DNA from: Nocardia cyriacigeorgica
Lineage (GTDB): Bacteria > Actinomycetota > Actinomycetes > Mycobacteriales > Mycobacteriaceae
Reading direction: 5' to 3'
Length of the DNA: 34,994 bases
NCBI RefSeq assembly: GCF_010868145.1
Contig: NZ_JAAGUY010000002.1
Coordinates: 1-34,994 of the forward strand
Below are positions 16,601 through 24,963 of this stretch, one piece after another. Numbering within the stretch: the stretch's first letter is position 1; each line of letters starts with the position of its first letter. The position numbers and the translations under genes are program-made. Under the pieces are notes generated by a model, which had not been told where the DNA came from, made no database searches, and saw only the letters and a list, made by a program, of their open reading frames with translations.

Positions 16601-16982
16601 TGCGGTCGACCACGTCCACCGAGGTATCCGAGACACGGACGAACAGGGCCTCCAGCGCCGCCTGATCACCCTGCGGCGGCGCGGTGGCCAGCAGCATCCC
16701 GCCCTGCGGCGGCAACTGCTCGATCGCCGAGCACGGAATGGTGGCGCTCAGCTCGATCGGCACCTGCGACATCAGCGGGGCCTGCACATTGCCGAGCTGA
16801 CCCTGCTGCGGCCAGCTCAGCGTCGCCGTCGTCTGCGTTACCGGTAGAAACGGTGCGGCCAGCGCGAACAGGGCACCGAGCACCCCTGCGACCAGCGCGA
16901 TGAGCCGCGCGGTCCGGAAATCGCGCGGAGCGACCTGCGGTGCGGGCGGCGTCTCCGGCAAAACAGCGACTGCATCTGACAC
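13695..16982 (-). CDS. emb: Emb-family arabinosyltransferase (second copy, inverted)
   Basis: This 1095-residue paralogue of the emb gene at 9326-12685 has the same domain order: first TM, extracytoplasmic beta domain to ~205, the GT-C catalytic loop 'NTSDDGYILSMVRV' with Asp277/Asp278 and Met284 (EmbB Met306 position), 'FRWYGVPEAPFGWYY', 'FDNGLRSEPIVA', helices to ~720, then a C-terminal carbohydrate-binding domain with 'GVNGSTVALPFGLDP', 'DWAVGLQFPCQRPF', 'DWARDWGSLERYD' and the terminal 'GTASRHGLWMPGQLRVF'. That last motif closely resembles the EmbB C-terminus ('GTATRSGLWSPGKIRI'). I therefore lean to an EmbB-like type without certainty. The start is GTG 16982, not the in-frame ATG 17033, because TAGACT lies 8 nt before it. 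In M. tuberculosis the emb genes are in tandem; here this copy faces the first one. Confidence 0.95.
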   Translation of the reverse strand: MSDAVAVLPETPPAPQVAPRDFRTARLIALVAGVLGALFALAAPFLPVTQTTATLSWPQQGQLGNVQAPLMSQVPIELSATIPCSAIEQLPPQGGMLLATAPPQGDQAALEALFVRVSDTSVDVVDRNAVVASAQRSELAGCTDITITSDIDRTHAVFNGLTTETGQPVEGQLTGDLRPQVVGVFSDLQGDVPAGLAFDMEIDTRYSSTPTAIKMIAMIAAVLCTLIALAALARLDTSDGRGHRRFLPSHWFKPTWADGAVIGTLLVWHFVGANTSDDGYILSMVRVAPDAGYMANYFRWYGVPEAPFGWYYYVIQLFAEVSTASPWVRLPALACAILCWMVISREVVPRLGRGVRTNRVALWTGGLVFLAFWLPFDNGLRSEPIVALGALLTWVSIERAIATGRLLPAGVAVLVAAFTLAAAPTGLMCIAALLAGIRPLVKIVVRKRREHGTLPLLAPIAAAGLLVLTVVYSDQTFAGIQEANRVRQLTGPNLAWYEDYLRYYYLFVETVDGSVSRRFAFLVMLLCLFTTMLVLLRRRRVPGIASAPTWRLMGVVFGTIFFMMFNPTKWTHHFGAYAGIAGSLAAVTAVAVSASALRARKNRAIFLAGLLFVLAVAFSGINGYWYVSSFGVPWFDKRVSVSGIQSNTVMLILFGLALALVAWHTLREGYAKPPSSAKTARGRRIRKFAAIPLTVVAAAMVLFEVLSLVKGAYSQYPGYSLARSNMDALSGDSCGLANDVLVETDPNGGRLNPIIDPATPPTNPNDPLAGVDPVGFDPNGVPDDLSADAVEVKPGTGNTSTQSVGAAFAEGQSAGTGGGQGAQGVNGSTVALPFGLDPASTPLLGSYQNGVQQPAFVTSSWYGLPERSEDKPLIVISAAGRILSYDDTGAMQYGQSLTVDYGKRQPDGSVTPLGTYLPRDIGPFPSWRNLRVPLDEIAPEADAVRIVANDPILIGDQWLAFTPPRVPTLESVNSFIGSEQPVLLDWAVGLQFPCQRPFSHLNGVAEVPRYRILPDRPLAISSTNTWQAEEFGGPLGFSQMLAKSVTMPTYLKDDWARDWGSLERYDQYYDAVPAELETGTASRHGLWMPGQLRVF

Positions 16983-16996
16983 GGTTGGGAAGTCTA
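16983..16996 (-). promoter_or_regulatory. leaderless-type -10 element of the second emb gene
   Basis: On the minus strand TAGACT (16996-16991) is followed by 8 nt and GTG 16982. Spacing equals that of the first emb gene (TAGAGT, 8 nt, GTG). No Shine-Dalgarno is present. Confidence 0.6.
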
Positions 16997-17115
16997 GAGC
17001 GCGCCATTCGACATGGCGTGTCCAGTAGGACATTGCCCTTCGCGGCGGCCCGGAATGCCATCAGCACACCCGGCCACTCGGTCCGACACCGGACGGGCGA
17101 CCTCGAGGAGCCCGG

Positions 17116-17206
17116 TTCGCGGCCGTGTCGCGTTTCCGCGTCCGCTGCGTAGGCGACGAAGGAGCAAGCAGCGGGCGCGGAAACGCGAGACACACAGGGC
17201 CGCGAA
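17116..17206. repeat. long imperfect inverted repeat upstream of ppiB
   Basis: Arms 17116-17148 and 17168-17206 are inverted copies: outer TTCGCGGCC and inner TCGCGTTTCCGCG plus CCGCTGC are exact, with one single-base change and a short length difference between them. The ~19-nt loop contains GACGAAGGAGC, which recurs at about 17215-17225. The inner core CGCGTTTCCGCG..CCGCTGC is shared with the hairpin after ppiB. It sits between the divergent starts of emb and ppiB, so it is not an ordinary terminator. It looks like a dispersed palindromic element. Confidence 0.65.
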
Positions 17207-17252
17207 CACGCCGCGACGAAGGAGCGGCAAAACAACATGGAAAGCTATGGGT

Positions 17253-17753
17253 ATGACAAAGGTGAATCTCGAGACGAACTACGGAACCATCGGGCTGGAG
17301 CTGGACGACGCCAAGGCGCCGAACACGGTGAAGAACTTCCTGGAGTACGTGAACGCCGGGCACTACAACGGCACCATCTTCCACCGCGTCATCCCCGGCT
17401 TCATGATTCAGGGTGGCGGCTTCGACGGCGATATGAAGCAGAAGCCGACCAATGCCCCGATCCAGAACGAGGCGGGCAACGGCCTCAAGAACGACCGCTA
17501 CACCGTCGCCATGGCGCGCACCAACGACCCGCATTCGGCGACCGCGCAGTTCTTCGTGAACGTGGCCGACAACGACTTCCTCAACCACACCCAGCCCGCG
17601 GGCCAGGGTTGGGGCTACGCGGTCTTCGGCACCGTCACCGAAGGCACCGAGGTGGTCGACAAGATCGCCGCCGTGTCGACCTCCACGCACGGCGTCCACC
17701 AGGACGTTCCGGCCGAGGCCGTGATCATCGAATCCGCGAAGGTCAGTGCCTGA
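17253..17753 (+). CDS. ppiB: peptidyl-prolyl cis-trans isomerase, cyclophilin type
   Basis: The 166-residue cytosolic cyclophilin catalyses proline cis-trans isomerisation during protein folding. It closely follows the E. coli PpiB pattern rather than the mycobacterial PpiA pattern: '[31 protein letters not shown]' split over residues ~27-57, containing the catalytic Arg and Phe, then '[20 protein letters not shown]', '[20 protein letters not shown]', '[21 protein letters not shown]' and '[16 protein letters not shown]'. There is no signal peptide. ATG 17253 is preferred with GGAAAG (17239-17244) 8 nt upstream; ATG 17247 is in frame two codons earlier. It has long hairpins on both sides and no functional link to the cell-wall genes. 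Confidence 0.93.
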   Translation: MTKVNLETNYGTIGLELDDAKAPNTVKNFLEYVNAGHYNGTIFHRVIPGFMIQGGGFDGDMKQKPTNAPIQNEAGNGLKNDRYTVAMARTNDPHSATAQFFVNVADNDFLNHTQPAGQGWGYAVFGTVTEGTEVVDKIAAVSTSTHGVHQDVPAEAVIIESAKVSA

Positions 17754-17794
17754 TTCGCGACGCCTCCGGCGCCGCGTGTTCACGGCCCCCTGAT

Positions 17795-17857
17795 GGTTCG
17801 CGTTTCCGCGACCGCTGCTCGCCTTCGGCTTGCGCACCGGTCGCGGAAACGCGAACC
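17795..17857. terminator. 20-bp perfect hairpin between ppiB and accD4
   Basis: Arms 17795-17814 and 17838-17857 are exact 20-bp inverted copies around a 23-nt loop. Weaker outer arms (GTTCACG near 17778 and CGTGAAC near 17862) may extend it. It lies between the convergent ppiB and accD4 genes, so it is suited to bidirectional termination. Its core CGCGTTTCCGCG.CCGCTGC is the same as in the repeat at 17116-17206, so it is also a member of that repeat pair. There is no U tract. Confidence 0.65.
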
Positions 17858-17947
17858 GGGTCGTGAACCCTGACGCTCGATCCCGCTTCGCTCGAAAAAC
17901 CGGGCGTAGCCGGCCGATGTCTCCGGTTACGTCTGCAGTGCCTGCTC

Positions 17948-19492
17948 CTACAGCGGCAGCAGGTGATGCTTGCGCGGGCTCTTCACGATGGTCTTGTCCC
18001 GCAGCAGGTGCAGTGCCTTGCGCAGTTCCAAACGCGTCATCGACGGCTCGATGACAGCGTCGATGTAACCGCGTTCGGCCGCCACCCACGGCGTGGCGAC
18101 GGTGGCGTTGTAGAAGTCGATCATCTGCTGGCGGATCGCCGGGCGCTGATCCTCCGGCGCGGCCGCGATCTGCTTGCCGCCGATCAGGCTCACCGCGCTC
18201 TCGGCGCCCATGACCGCGATCCGCGCGGTCGGCCAGGCCAGGTTGACGTCGGCGCCGAGCTGCTTGGAGCCCATCACCGCGTATCCGCCGCCGTAGGACT
18301 TGCGGATCACCACCGTCACCTTGGGCACGGTCGCCTCGACGAAGGAGAAAAGGAACCGGCCGCCGCGTTTGATGACGCCGATCTTCTCCTGCTCCACACC
18401 GGGCAGGAAACCGGGCGTATCCACCACGAAGACCAGCGGAATCTCGAAGGCGTCACACATGCGCACGAAATGGGCCGCTTTGTCCGAGGCCCGCGCATCC
18501 AACGCGCCCGCGTAGAACATCGGCTGATTGGCGACCACACCGACGCTGCGCCCGTCGACCCTGGCGAAGCCGGTGATGATATTGCGCCCGGCCGTCGCGC
18601 CGATCTCGTGGAAATCGCCGTCGTCGAAGATGCGGATCAGGATGTCCTGCATGTCGTAACCGGCATTGTCCGAATCCGGCACGATCCCGTTCAGTTCACG
18701 GTCGGTTTCGGTGATCTCCGGTTCCAGACCGGGATTCACGATCGGCGGCTCCTCCTGGCAGGAGGTCGGCAGAAACCCGAGGTAGTCACGCACCCACGCG
18801 AATGCCGCCTTCTCGTCCTCGGCGACATGGTGGATATTGCCGTACTGGGCCTGGCTGTTGGCGCCGCCGAGTTCCTCGAGGCTGACGTCCTCGCCGGTGA
18901 CCTCGCGGATCACCTTGGGCCCGGTGACGAACATGTACGCCTCTTCGGTCGCCACCACCACATCGGTATTGATCGGGGCGTAGACGGCACCGCCCGCGCA
19001 TTTGCCGAGGATCATCGAGATCTGCGGCACCAGGCCCGAGAGCGGCTCCTGGCGGCGGCCGAGTTCGGCGTACCAGGCCAGCGAGGTCACCGCTTCCTGC
19101 ACGCGCGCGCCACCGGAGTCGTTGATACCGACGACAGGGCAGCCGACCTTCAGGGCATACTCCATGATTCCGGCGACCTTGCGGCCGAACATCTCACCGA
19201 CCGAACCGCCGTAGACGGTCTGATCGTGGGAGAACACCGCGACCGGCCGTCCGTCGACCAGGCCGTGCCCGGTGACCACACCGTCGCCATAGAGGGCAGC
19301 AGGGTCGCCCGGCTTGCGCACCAACGCACCGACTTCCACGAAGGTGCCGGGATCGAGCAACATATTGATCCGGTCGCGGGCGCTGGGAATCCCCTTCTTC
19401 GCCCGCTTGGCCACCCCCGCTTCACCCGCCGGTTCCTGCGCCAGCTCGAGGCGTTTACGCAGGTCGGCGAGTTTCTCGGCAGTAGTGCTCAC
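17948..19492 (-). CDS. accD4: acyl-CoA carboxylase beta subunit AccD4
   Basis: AccD4 is the carboxyltransferase subunit that, with AccA3 and partner beta/epsilon subunits in mycobacteria, carboxylates long-chain acyl-CoA to the 2-carboxyacyl extender condensed by Pks13. The protein is 514 residues (about 520 in M. tuberculosis). The N-half carboxyltransferase domain has '[19 protein letters not shown]' and '[17 protein letters not shown]' (oxyanion-hole glycines). The C-half has '[20 protein letters not shown]', '[19 protein letters not shown]' and '[16 protein letters not shown]'. The start is GTG 19492, overlapping the pks13 stop by 4 bp (GTGA), with AGGGG 4 nt upstream, so it is translationally coupled to pks13. 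Longer in-frame extension to 19630 would overlap pks13 coding. Confidence 0.96.
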   Translation of the reverse strand: MSTTAEKLADLRKRLELAQEPAGEAGVAKRAKKGIPSARDRINMLLDPGTFVEVGALVRKPGDPAALYGDGVVTGHGLVDGRPVAVFSHDQTVYGGSVGEMFGRKVAGIMEYALKVGCPVVGINDSGGARVQEAVTSLAWYAELGRRQEPLSGLVPQISMILGKCAGGAVYAPINTDVVVATEEAYMFVTGPKVIREVTGEDVSLEELGGANSQAQYGNIHHVAEDEKAAFAWVRDYLGFLPTSCQEEPPIVNPGLEPEITETDRELNGIVPDSDNAGYDMQDILIRIFDDGDFHEIGATAGRNIITGFARVDGRSVGVVANQPMFYAGALDARASDKAAHFVRMCDAFEIPLVFVVDTPGFLPGVEQEKIGVIKRGGRFLFSFVEATVPKVTVVIRKSYGGGYAVMGSKQLGADVNLAWPTARIAVMGAESAVSLIGGKQIAAAPEDQRPAIRQQMIDFYNATVATPWVAAERGYIDAVIEPSMTRLELRKALHLLRDKTIVKSPRKHHLLPL

Positions 19493-22400
19493 TTGGCCCC
19501 TTTCGCCTCGATTTCCGCGAGCTTCGCGGAGAGGTCCGCTCCGATTCTTCCGATGCGCGGCTCGTCGACGATCTGGAGGTGATCGCCGGGGATGTGGACG
19601 ATGTCCAGGTTCTCGATGAATTCGTCCCATCCACCGTTCGGGCGCCGGTCGGCGAAACGCGGTTCGAGTTCGATCGCGCCGTCGTGGTAGCGGTCGGCCA
19701 GGTAGAGCACGGCGGCGCCGTCATACTTCTCCGGTGTGACCTGCTGTAGCGCACGGTTTTCCAGCCAAGAGGTCCGCTGGTGCTCGAGCACACCGCCAGG
19801 GATCTTCGCACCGCTGAACTTGATGAGATCGGTGACCATCCGGTACTGCTCCGCGTCGTCGGCGGCGGCGAGGGTCTCCAGCTGCTCACGGTCCAGCTCG
19901 GCCGGGACGTTGTAGGTCTTCTTGGCGAAGGCCTGGAAACGTTCGAGGCGCTTAACCCGGCCCTCCGGGCTGTTGTCCTCTTCCTCGACGGTCATCGCGA
20001 GGTCGATCAGTCCGACCAGTGCGACATCGGCACCTTCGGCCCGCAACAGCTGCGCGACCTGCATGGCCAGCACCGCGCCAAGCGACCAGCCGTACAGCAC
20101 GAACGGCCCGTTGCCCTGGATCCGGCGCAGTTCGGGCACGTAAAGGCGGGCGCGCTCCTCGATCGAGCCTTCGACCCGCTCGAAGCCGTACATCGGGGTG
20201 TCGGCGGGCAGGCGCTTGAGCAACGGCTCGTACACGAGGGTGTTGCCACCCGCGGGGTGGAACACGAAGACCGGCACAGCGGTCGATCCCGCTGCCCCCG
20301 GCCGCAGTGGACGGACGAAGCCGTCAACGTCGGCGCCGGAATCTTGGAGGTTGCGGACGATTTCCGCCAGCTCCTCGATGGTCTCGGAGTCGAGCACGTC
20401 GTCAACGGTGATCTCGGCGCCGACCCGGTCGGTGAGGCGCGCCGCCAGCTTCTCGGCGACTTCCTCGTCCAGGATCGGCAGGGTGTTGAAGATGCCGCCC
20501 GCCGACTTGCCGGTGATAACGGCCCAGCTGGCGTAGGTCAACCGCTCCGCGGCGTCACGCGGCGGCACATCCTCTTCGGATTCCGTACTCGACTGCTGAC
20601 CACCGAAAACGGCGGCCGCTTCGACCGGGGCGACAGCAGGCTCGGCCTTCGCCGCCGCCGTCGACTCCGCTTCCGCGACAATCGCTTCCGCCTCGGCCTC
20701 CACCGTGGTGTTCTCGACGTCAGCCTTCGGCGCCGACTCGCCGACAGCGGCCTTCGCCACAGCGGCCGGGTCCTCGCCGGCTTCCAGTGCGGCGCGTGCG
20801 GCGGCGACGAATCCCTCATCGACGGTCACGTCTTCACCGGCGGCCTGCCGCTCCGCGATCGCCTGCACCTCGTCGCGGTGCTCGATGGCGTAGCGCAGCA
20901 CCTTGCCGACCTCGTGCAGGCTGGCGTCGCGCACGGCCTGGATCTGCAGCTGCGGGATATCGAATTCGTATTCGACGCGGTTCTTGATGCGCATGGCCAT
21001 GAGCGAGTCGAGGCCGAGTTCCATCAGCGGGATCTCCATCGGGAGATCCTCGACGGCGTAGCCCATCGATTCGGCGACGATCAGGGCGAGCCGTTCCTCG
21101 ACGGTCTGGGAACCGTTGGGATCCCAACGGTCACCGAAGGATTCGACGACCTCGACATCGGCGCTCGCCGTGGTCTCGACCGGTGCGGCCGTAACCGCCG
21201 CGGCGGCAACGGATTCGGGCAGCGCGGCACCGGAGGTGACGACCGCGTCGAACAGCAACCGGAAACCGGCGCCCTCCCGCGCGTGCACCTGCACAGACGC
21301 ACCGCCGGGATGCGGGGTCAGCGTGGTGGTCAGCGTGCCGGAGGCCGGTGGGGCGCTGTGCGCGATCGACGCGCCGAGCGCGACATCGCTGAGTACCTGC
21401 GCGGCAGCCGAATTCACCAGCGCGGCGAGGTCGCCGACCGATCCGGCCTGCACCTCCCACACGTGCCTGCCATCGGGCAGGGCGACGTGTGCGCCGGGAA
21501 CCCGGTTGTTACCACCGGAGGACATCGTGGCCTTGGGCCAGTACGGCTTGCGCACGAACGCGGTACGCGGGACATCGCCGTACTCGCCCGCGGGCAGCAG
21601 CGACGGCAGGTCAACGGCGTGGCCGTGCACGTACAGCTGTGCGAGCGCCGAGATCACACCGGCCGATTCGTCTTCCTTGCGCTTGAGCGTCGGAATCAGC
21701 TGCGCGTCATGGAGTCCCGCGGCGAACGTCGTACCGAGCACCTGCATCAGCGCCACCGAGTTCGGCGCAAGTTCCAGGAAGGTGGTGTGGCCGGAGTCCA
21801 CCGCGAGCTTCACCGCGTTGGTGAAGTACACGCTGTGGCGCATGTTCTTCACCCAGTAGTCCTCGGTGTGGACCGGGTCGTGGCCGGCGCGGTAGAACTG
21901 CTCCTTGTCGACGGTCGAGTACAGACCGACCTTCATCTTCGTCGGCTCGATTCCGGCCAGCTCCGCGGCCAGTTCACCGAGCAGCGGATCCATCTGCGAG
22001 GTGTGGCCCGCGCCGCGGGTCTGCAGCACGCGAGCGAACTTGCCGGACTCCTCGACCCGCGCGACGATCTGGGCGACCTGCGCCTGCGGGCCGCCGATCA
22101 CGGTGTTGGTTGGCGCGGCGTACACCGCCACCTCGACGTCGGGGAATTCGGTGAGCAGCTCCGCGACATCGGCAGCACTGAGCTCGACCAGCGCCATATT
22201 GCGCACATCGTCATCGGTGATCATCAGCTCGCCCTCGCCCATCAGGCGCGAGCGGGCACAGATCACCCGCACAGCGTCTTCGAGCGCCAAACCACCGGCG
22301 ATGTAGGCGCCGGCGACCTCACCCATGGAGTGGCCGACGACCGCGGCGGGTTCGGCGCCGTGCGCGCGCAGCAGCGCGGCCAGGCCGAGCTGGATGGTGA

Positions 22401-24744
22401 AGATACCGACCTGCGAGGTGCCCACGTTGTAGTCCTGGGCATCGTCGAGGATCATCTCGCGGATCGAGTAACCGGCCTCGTCCTGGACCAGCTCATCGAC
22501 CTCGTCGACAGTGCGGCGGAAGATCGAATTCTCTTGGTAGAGCTGCTTACCCATCTTGCGGTGCTGCGCACCGAATCCGGCGAACACCCACATCGGGGGC
22601 TTGATCGCGGGGGCGTCAGCGGTGAACACACCGGTGCCGGGCTTGCCCGCGGCAATCGCGCGCAGACCGGCGACGGCTTCTTCGTGGTTCTTGGCAAGCA
22701 CCACACCGCGTGAACGCCAATGGCTGCGCTTGGCCAGCGAACGGGCGACGTCCTCGAGCGCGACGTCCTTACCGGCGCCTTCCAGCCAGTCGGCCAGCTC
22801 GGCGGCAGCACGACGGCGACGCGAGGGCAGGTAGCCCGAGACCGGCAGGATCACCGGCAACGGCTCTTCGCGATCGGCGGACCATTCGGCTTCTACGGCA
22901 GCGGTTTCCGCGACCAGCGCCACGTTCTCCGCGGCTTCGGAGTCGGCGACGATGCCTTCGGCCTCGGCCACCACGTCGGTCGTCTCGACATCCGCATCGG
23001 CGTCGCCGGGAACCGCCACGGCCGCAACAGTCTTGGGCACGTACTCCTGCAGGACCACATGCGCATTGGTGCCACCGAAACCGAAGCCGGAAATACCGAC
23101 GGTCGCGGTGCCGCTGTAACGCGGGAACTCGGTCGGCTCGTCGACGACCTTCAGCCGGGCCTGATCGAACGGGATGAACGGGCTCGGGCCGGAGTAGTTG
23201 ATGTTCGGCGGCAGCACATTGTGCTGGAACGCCATGACCACCTTCACGAGGCTGGGCACACCCGCACCGGATTCGAGGTGGCCGAAGTTGGTCTTGACCG
23301 AACCGAGCAGCGCGGGCTTGTCGGCGTCACGGCCGCGCCCGATCACCCGGCCGAGTGCGTCGGCCTCGATCGGATCGCCGATCGGCGTGCCGGTGCCGTG
23401 CGCTTCGATGTAGTCGACGGTGGAGGGTTTGATACCCGCGTCGCGGTAGGCGCGGCGAAGCACGTCGGCCTGGGCGTCCGGGTTCGGCGCGAGCAGGCCG
23501 TTGGAGCGGCCGTCGCTGTTGACTGCGGAACCCTTGACCACCGCATAGATGTGGTCGCCGTCGCGTTCGGCGTCCACGAGCCGCTTGAGCACCACCAGGC
23601 CGGCGCCCTCGGAGCGCACCATGCCGTCCGCGTCGGCGGCGAAGGCCTTGATGCGCCCGTCCTCTGAGGTGCCCGGGGCGAAGCCGAGCGTCGTCATCGG
23701 CATCAGCAGCATGTTCACACCGCCGGCCAGCGCTAGATCGGCGTCACCCTCGCGCAACGCGCGCACCGCTTGATGCAGCGCGACCAGCGTGGACGAACAT
23801 GCGGTGTCCACGGTGACCGAAGGGCCGCGGAAGTCGTAGAAGTAGGAGACCCGATTGGCGATAATGCCGTTGGAACTGCCCATGATCGCGTACGCCTCGG
23901 CGGAGGCGGGCAGGGTCGGATCGGGATCAGCTAGCCCCAGCGCGGCGATCATCTGGAAATCGCTGGTGGATGAGCCGATGAACAGGCCGACCGGTGCGCC
24001 CTTGAGGTCGCTCGCCGGAATCCTGGCGTGCTCGAGCGCCTCCCAGGTGAGCTCCATCATCAGCCGTTGCTGCGGGTCGACGCGCTCGACCTCGATCGGC
24101 GACATGGCGAAGAACTCGGCATCGAAGCCCTTGACCACATCCTGATCCAGGTAGCCGCCCCGGGTTTTACCCTCGGCGACGGCCTTGGCGACCGACGGTT
24201 CGCTGAGAAACTCCGACCAGCGGCCTTCAGGCAGCTCCCGGATCGCGTCGCCGCGGTTCATCAGGAATTCCCAGGTCGACTCCGGGGTGTCACCGGCACC
24301 GGGCAGCCGGGTGGACAGGCCGACAATCGCGATGTCGTGCGCCTCACCCGGCGCGTATCCGGCGGTGTAGGACAGATCGTCGGCCGCTTCTGCGGGCAGC
24401 TCCGGCTCACCGTTGATGATGACGTCGGCCAAGGAGGCGATCGTCGGATGCTGATAGACCACCGTCGGGTTCAGGATCACGCCGGTGAGTTCCTCGATAT
24501 CGCCACCGAGTGCCATCGCATCGCGCGAGGCCAGCCCGAATTCCTCCATCGGACGGTCGACGGTGATCTGCTCGAGCGCCTGACCAGTCGCGTCGGCAAC
24601 CCACTTGCGCAGCCATTCCTGGAGCTCCGCAACGGAGATATCGGGATTCGCCGGTGCACTGGGGGCAGCTGTTTCGGCGTCCGCGCCGGGATCGACGGGA
24701 AGGTTGTCGGTCGTCTCGGGTGCCATGCCCTCGTTCTCAGCCAT
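19489..24744 (-). CDS. pks13: polyketide synthase Pks13 (mycolate condensing enzyme)
   Basis: Pks13 condenses the FadD32-activated meroacyl chain with the AccD4-made carboxyacyl chain and releases the beta-keto mycolate. The protein is 1751 residues (1733 in M. tuberculosis). Domain order: N-terminal ACP with phosphopantetheine Ser73 ('[10 protein letters not shown]'); ketosynthase ~137-570 with Cys316 ('DTACSST'), His449 ('EAHGTGT') and His489 ('TNFGHLESG'); acyltransferase ~715-1050 with Ser806 ('GHSMGE'); C-terminal ACP with Ser1247 ('[10 protein letters not shown]'); thioesterase ~1490-1751 with Ser1554 ('GWSLGAV'), Asp1581 and His1722 ('GDHLQ'). All catalytic residues are present. Ala/Glu-rich linkers lie at ~570-630 and ~1310-1390. 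ATG 24744 follows TAGCTT by 8 nt. FadD32 lies upstream and accD4 overlaps the 3' end. Confidence 0.97.
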   Translation of the reverse strand: MAENEGMAPETTDNLPVDPGADAETAAPSAPANPDISVAELQEWLRKWVADATGQALEQITVDRPMEEFGLASRDAMALGGDIEELTGVILNPTVVYQHPTIASLADVIINGEPELPAEAADDLSYTAGYAPGEAHDIAIVGLSTRLPGAGDTPESTWEFLMNRGDAIRELPEGRWSEFLSEPSVAKAVAEGKTRGGYLDQDVVKGFDAEFFAMSPIEVERVDPQQRLMMELTWEALEHARIPASDLKGAPVGLFIGSSTSDFQMIAALGLADPDPTLPASAEAYAIMGSSNGIIANRVSYFYDFRGPSVTVDTACSSTLVALHQAVRALREGDADLALAGGVNMLLMPMTTLGFAPGTSEDGRIKAFAADADGMVRSEGAGLVVLKRLVDAERDGDHIYAVVKGSAVNSDGRSNGLLAPNPDAQADVLRRAYRDAGIKPSTVDYIEAHGTGTPIGDPIEADALGRVIGRGRDADKPALLGSVKTNFGHLESGAGVPSLVKVVMAFQHNVLPPNINYSGPSPFIPFDQARLKVVDEPTEFPRYSGTATVGISGFGFGGTNAHVVLQEYVPKTVAAVAVPGDADADVETTDVVAEAEGIVADSEAAENVALVAETAAVEAEWSADREEPLPVILPVSGYLPSRRRRAAAELADWLEGAGKDVALEDVARSLAKRSHWRSRGVVLAKNHEEAVAGLRAIAAGKPGTGVFTADAPAIKPPMWVFAGFGAQHRKMGKQLYQENSIFRRTVDEVDELVQDEAGYSIREMILDDAQDYNVGTSQVGIFTIQLGLAALLRAHGAEPAAVVGHSMGEVAGAYIAGGLALEDAVRVICARSRLMGEGELMITDDDVRNMALVELSAADVAELLTEFPDVEVAVYAAPTNTVIGGPQAQVAQIVARVEESGKFARVLQTRGAGHTSQMDPLLGELAAELAGIEPTKMKVGLYSTVDKEQFYRAGHDPVHTEDYWVKNMRHSVYFTNAVKLAVDSGHTTFLELAPNSVALMQVLGTTFAAGLHDAQLIPTLKRKEDESAGVISALAQLYVHGHAVDLPSLLPAGEYGDVPRTAFVRKPYWPKATMSSGGNNRVPGAHVALPDGRHVWEVQAGSVGDLAALVNSAAAQVLSDVALGASIAHSAPPASGTLTTTLTPHPGGASVQVHAREGAGFRLLFDAVVTSGAALPESVAAAAVTAAPVETTASADVEVVESFGDRWDPNGSQTVEERLALIVAESMGYAVEDLPMEIPLMELGLDSLMAMRIKNRVEYEFDIPQLQIQAVRDASLHEVGKVLRYAIEHRDEVQAIAERQAAGEDVTVDEGFVAAARAALEAGEDPAAVAKAAVGESAPKADVENTTVEAEAEAIVAEAESTAAAKAEPAVAPVEAAAVFGGQQSSTESEEDVPPRDAAERLTYASWAVITGKSAGGIFNTLPILDEEVAEKLAARLTDRVGAEITVDDVLDSETIEELAEIVRNLQDSGADVDGFVRPLRPGAAGSTAVPVFVFHPAGGNTLVYEPLLKRLPADTPMYGFERVEGSIEERARLYVPELRRIQGNGPFVLYGWSLGAVLAMQVAQLLRAEGADVALVGLIDLAMTVEEEDNSPEGRVKRLERFQAFAKKTYNVPAELDREQLETLAAADDAEQYRMVTDLIKFSGAKIPGGVLEHQRTSWLENRALQQVTPEKYDGAAVLYLADRYHDGAIELEPRFADRRPNGGWDEFIENLDIVHIPGDHLQIVDEPRIGRIGADLSAKLAEIEAKGAK

Positions 24745-24758
24745 CAATCCTCAAGCTA
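24745..24758 (-). promoter_or_regulatory. leaderless-type -10 element of pks13
   Basis: On the minus strand TAGCTT (24758-24753), an 8-nt gap, then ATG 24744. GAGGA inside the gap is only 3 nt from the ATG, too close for efficient ribosome binding. The element gives pks13-accD4 a promoter separate from fadD32. Confidence 0.55.
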
Positions 24759-24878
24759 CCTGTAAGCGCGCTGGGCGCGGCGGCGAATGGGCACCGTCGC
24801 CCATCTGTCTACGACGCCCAGCGGGCGGGCATCAATCGGTCGAACACGAAGTCTCTCGAACAGCCATATCGGTCAGCG

Positions 24879-24956
24879 ACCCCGCCGCTGTTTCAGCGGG
24901 GGCTACCGGAGGCAGGCAGGGCACTCGGCCCGCCGCGGCACACACCGCGACGGGCC
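24879..24956 (-). terminator. two hairpins between fadD32 and pks13
   Basis: On leaving fadD32 (stop at 24964) a transcript first meets a 12-bp stem (24927-24938 with 24945-24956, one wobble, 6-nt loop CACACA). A second stem follows, CCGCTG/CAGCGG around TTT (24885-24899), extended by CCC/GGG pairs. Neither has a U tract. Position right after the stop and before the pks13 promoter suggests a tandem terminator or attenuator that separates fadD32 from pks13-accD4. Confidence 0.5.
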
Positions 24957-24963
24957 GGACAAC

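Noticed and set aside
13731..16847. A 1038-codon open frame on the plus strand
   Set aside because: It lies wholly opposite the second emb gene. It is rich in Arg, His, Gly and Gln and has no domain. It arises from the strong G/C third-position bias of the real gene.
16983..17033. ATG 17033 as start of the second emb gene
   Set aside because: It would place a TAGACT -10-like element inside the coding sequence and add a charged tail before the N-terminus; GTG 16982 fits the spacing seen at the other genes.
19780..22713. A 977-codon open frame opposite pks13
   Set aside because: Same cause: the pks13 frame on the minus strand has every expected domain and catalytic residue, and the plus-strand frame has none.
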